A stretch of DNA of 18,403 nucleotides from the NCBI GenBank assembly GCA_937893635.1, contig CALBGF010000088.1:1-18403 (forward strand), written 5' to 3'. The stretch is from an uncultured Mollicutes bacterium. Its GTDB lineage: Bacteria; Bacillota_I; Bacilli_A; RFN20; CAG-826. How positions within the stretch are numbered: the first letter of the stretch is position 1; the number at the start of each line of letters is the position of its first letter. The notes beneath the pieces were generated by a model. It worked only from the letters and a program-made list of their open reading frames with translations. It had not been told where the DNA came from and did no database searches. Shown one piece after another: positions 17,953 through 18,403 of the stretch. The position numbers and the translations under genes are program-made.

Positions 17953-18403
17953 GAATCTCCTTTTCATATACATTTAATATATTTAATATTTTATATTCAT
18001 ATAAATACGATAATACTTTTAATTCTAAAGTTCCTAAAGTAAAAGTATTGGAATTAAAAAAAGTAAAATAATAATGTTTATTTTTTATGGCAGCATATAA
18101 TATTTTTGCCAATCCATTAAAAAATTCTTCATTTTTTCTTTCTTTAAATTTATTTTCAATTTTTGCTAATAAAACAATCTTAAAGCTCAAATATAATTCA
18201 TTAGTATAATTATTATTATTAATATAATCATTATATAGTTTTTCATTAAAATTTGGTTGATTAATAATTTTTAAATAATCAAAATAAATTTTCTATAAAA
18301 TATCATTTTCTTCTAAAATAATATTTGGATATATAGCATTATTATGTAAATAATATGTAAAAAATAAATTTATACTTTCCAAAGAATTTATTGGTAATAT
18401 TTC
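17945..18403 (-). CDS. Hypothetical protein, C-terminal part, one TAG; runs off right edge
   Basis: About 150 residues with TAG (18293-18295) as Gln: ILPINSLESINLFFTYYLHN, then IILEENDILQKIYFDYLKII, and onward to ILNVYEKEIHD, TAA. Helical, rich in Asn, Tyr and Lys, no Cys motif. It is the first visible gene of the operon and overlaps the next start by eight bases. Family not recognised. Its 5' end and any promoter are outside the window. Confidence 0.7.

Overview
The window looks like part of an AT-rich tailed-phage genome. Every gene I can support lies on the minus strand. The genes are tightly packed, mostly with TAATG or ATGA stop/start overlaps. Clear GGAGG-type ribosome sites, sigma70-like promoters (TTGAAA or TTTATT, 17 bp, TGnTATAAT) and tRNAs with encoded CCA suggest a Gram-positive (Bacillota-like) host, probably from the gut; that is inference.

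The genetic code is altered. TAG is never used as a terminator in any gene I can close; all end in TAA or TGA. TAG sits in frame inside six genes. In one radical SAM enzyme it falls inside the iron-sulfur motif, C-N-L-TAG-C-K-Y-C, where Gln fits. A tRNA with anticodon CUA (8176-8246) lies in the same window. Reading TAG as Gln restores full proteins at 158-1096, 12240-12620, 12613-14049, 14042-15445, 15458-16135 and 17945-18403. Genes between 1197 and 12168 have no in-frame TAG.

Layout from the left. 1-152: start of a metallophosphoesterase with an unexplained in-frame TGA. 158-1096: GIY-YIG homing endonuclease. 1197-7617: nucleic-acid metabolism and RNA repair genes (P-loop kinase, two more metallophosphatases, an RNA ligase, a DEDDh exonuclease, an RlaP-type nucleotidyltransferase, two paralogous zinc-finger proteins and several small proteins), divided by fused terminator/promoter modules. 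7728-10655: a stable-RNA cluster with ten ordinary tRNAs (Gln, Pro, Ser x2, Leu, Thr, Gly, Ile, Met, amber suppressor), a phage tmRNA with its own tag, two tRNAs whose halves are in circularly permuted order, nine copies of an inverted-repeat element sharing the box ACAGCAA, and four copies of a GAGC/GCGA-capped hairpin. 10830-12168: three small genes and a candidate structured RNA.

12240-18403: a TAG-rich operon encoding a repeat protein (heptads of the type G-N-Y-G-W-N-S) followed at once by two radical SAM proteins, one with a SPASM-like Cys-rich end. Upstream are a possible TIM-barrel protein, a Cys-rich protein and two unknowns. I infer a phage-encoded peptide or protein modification system in which the repeat protein is the substrate. 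It is invisible to annotation with the standard code.

The RNA ligase, kinase, phosphatases and RlaP-like enzyme beside the tRNA cluster suggest tRNA repair or protection. The most unusual features are the permuted tRNAs, the ACAGCAA element family and the radical SAM cassette read through recoded stops.
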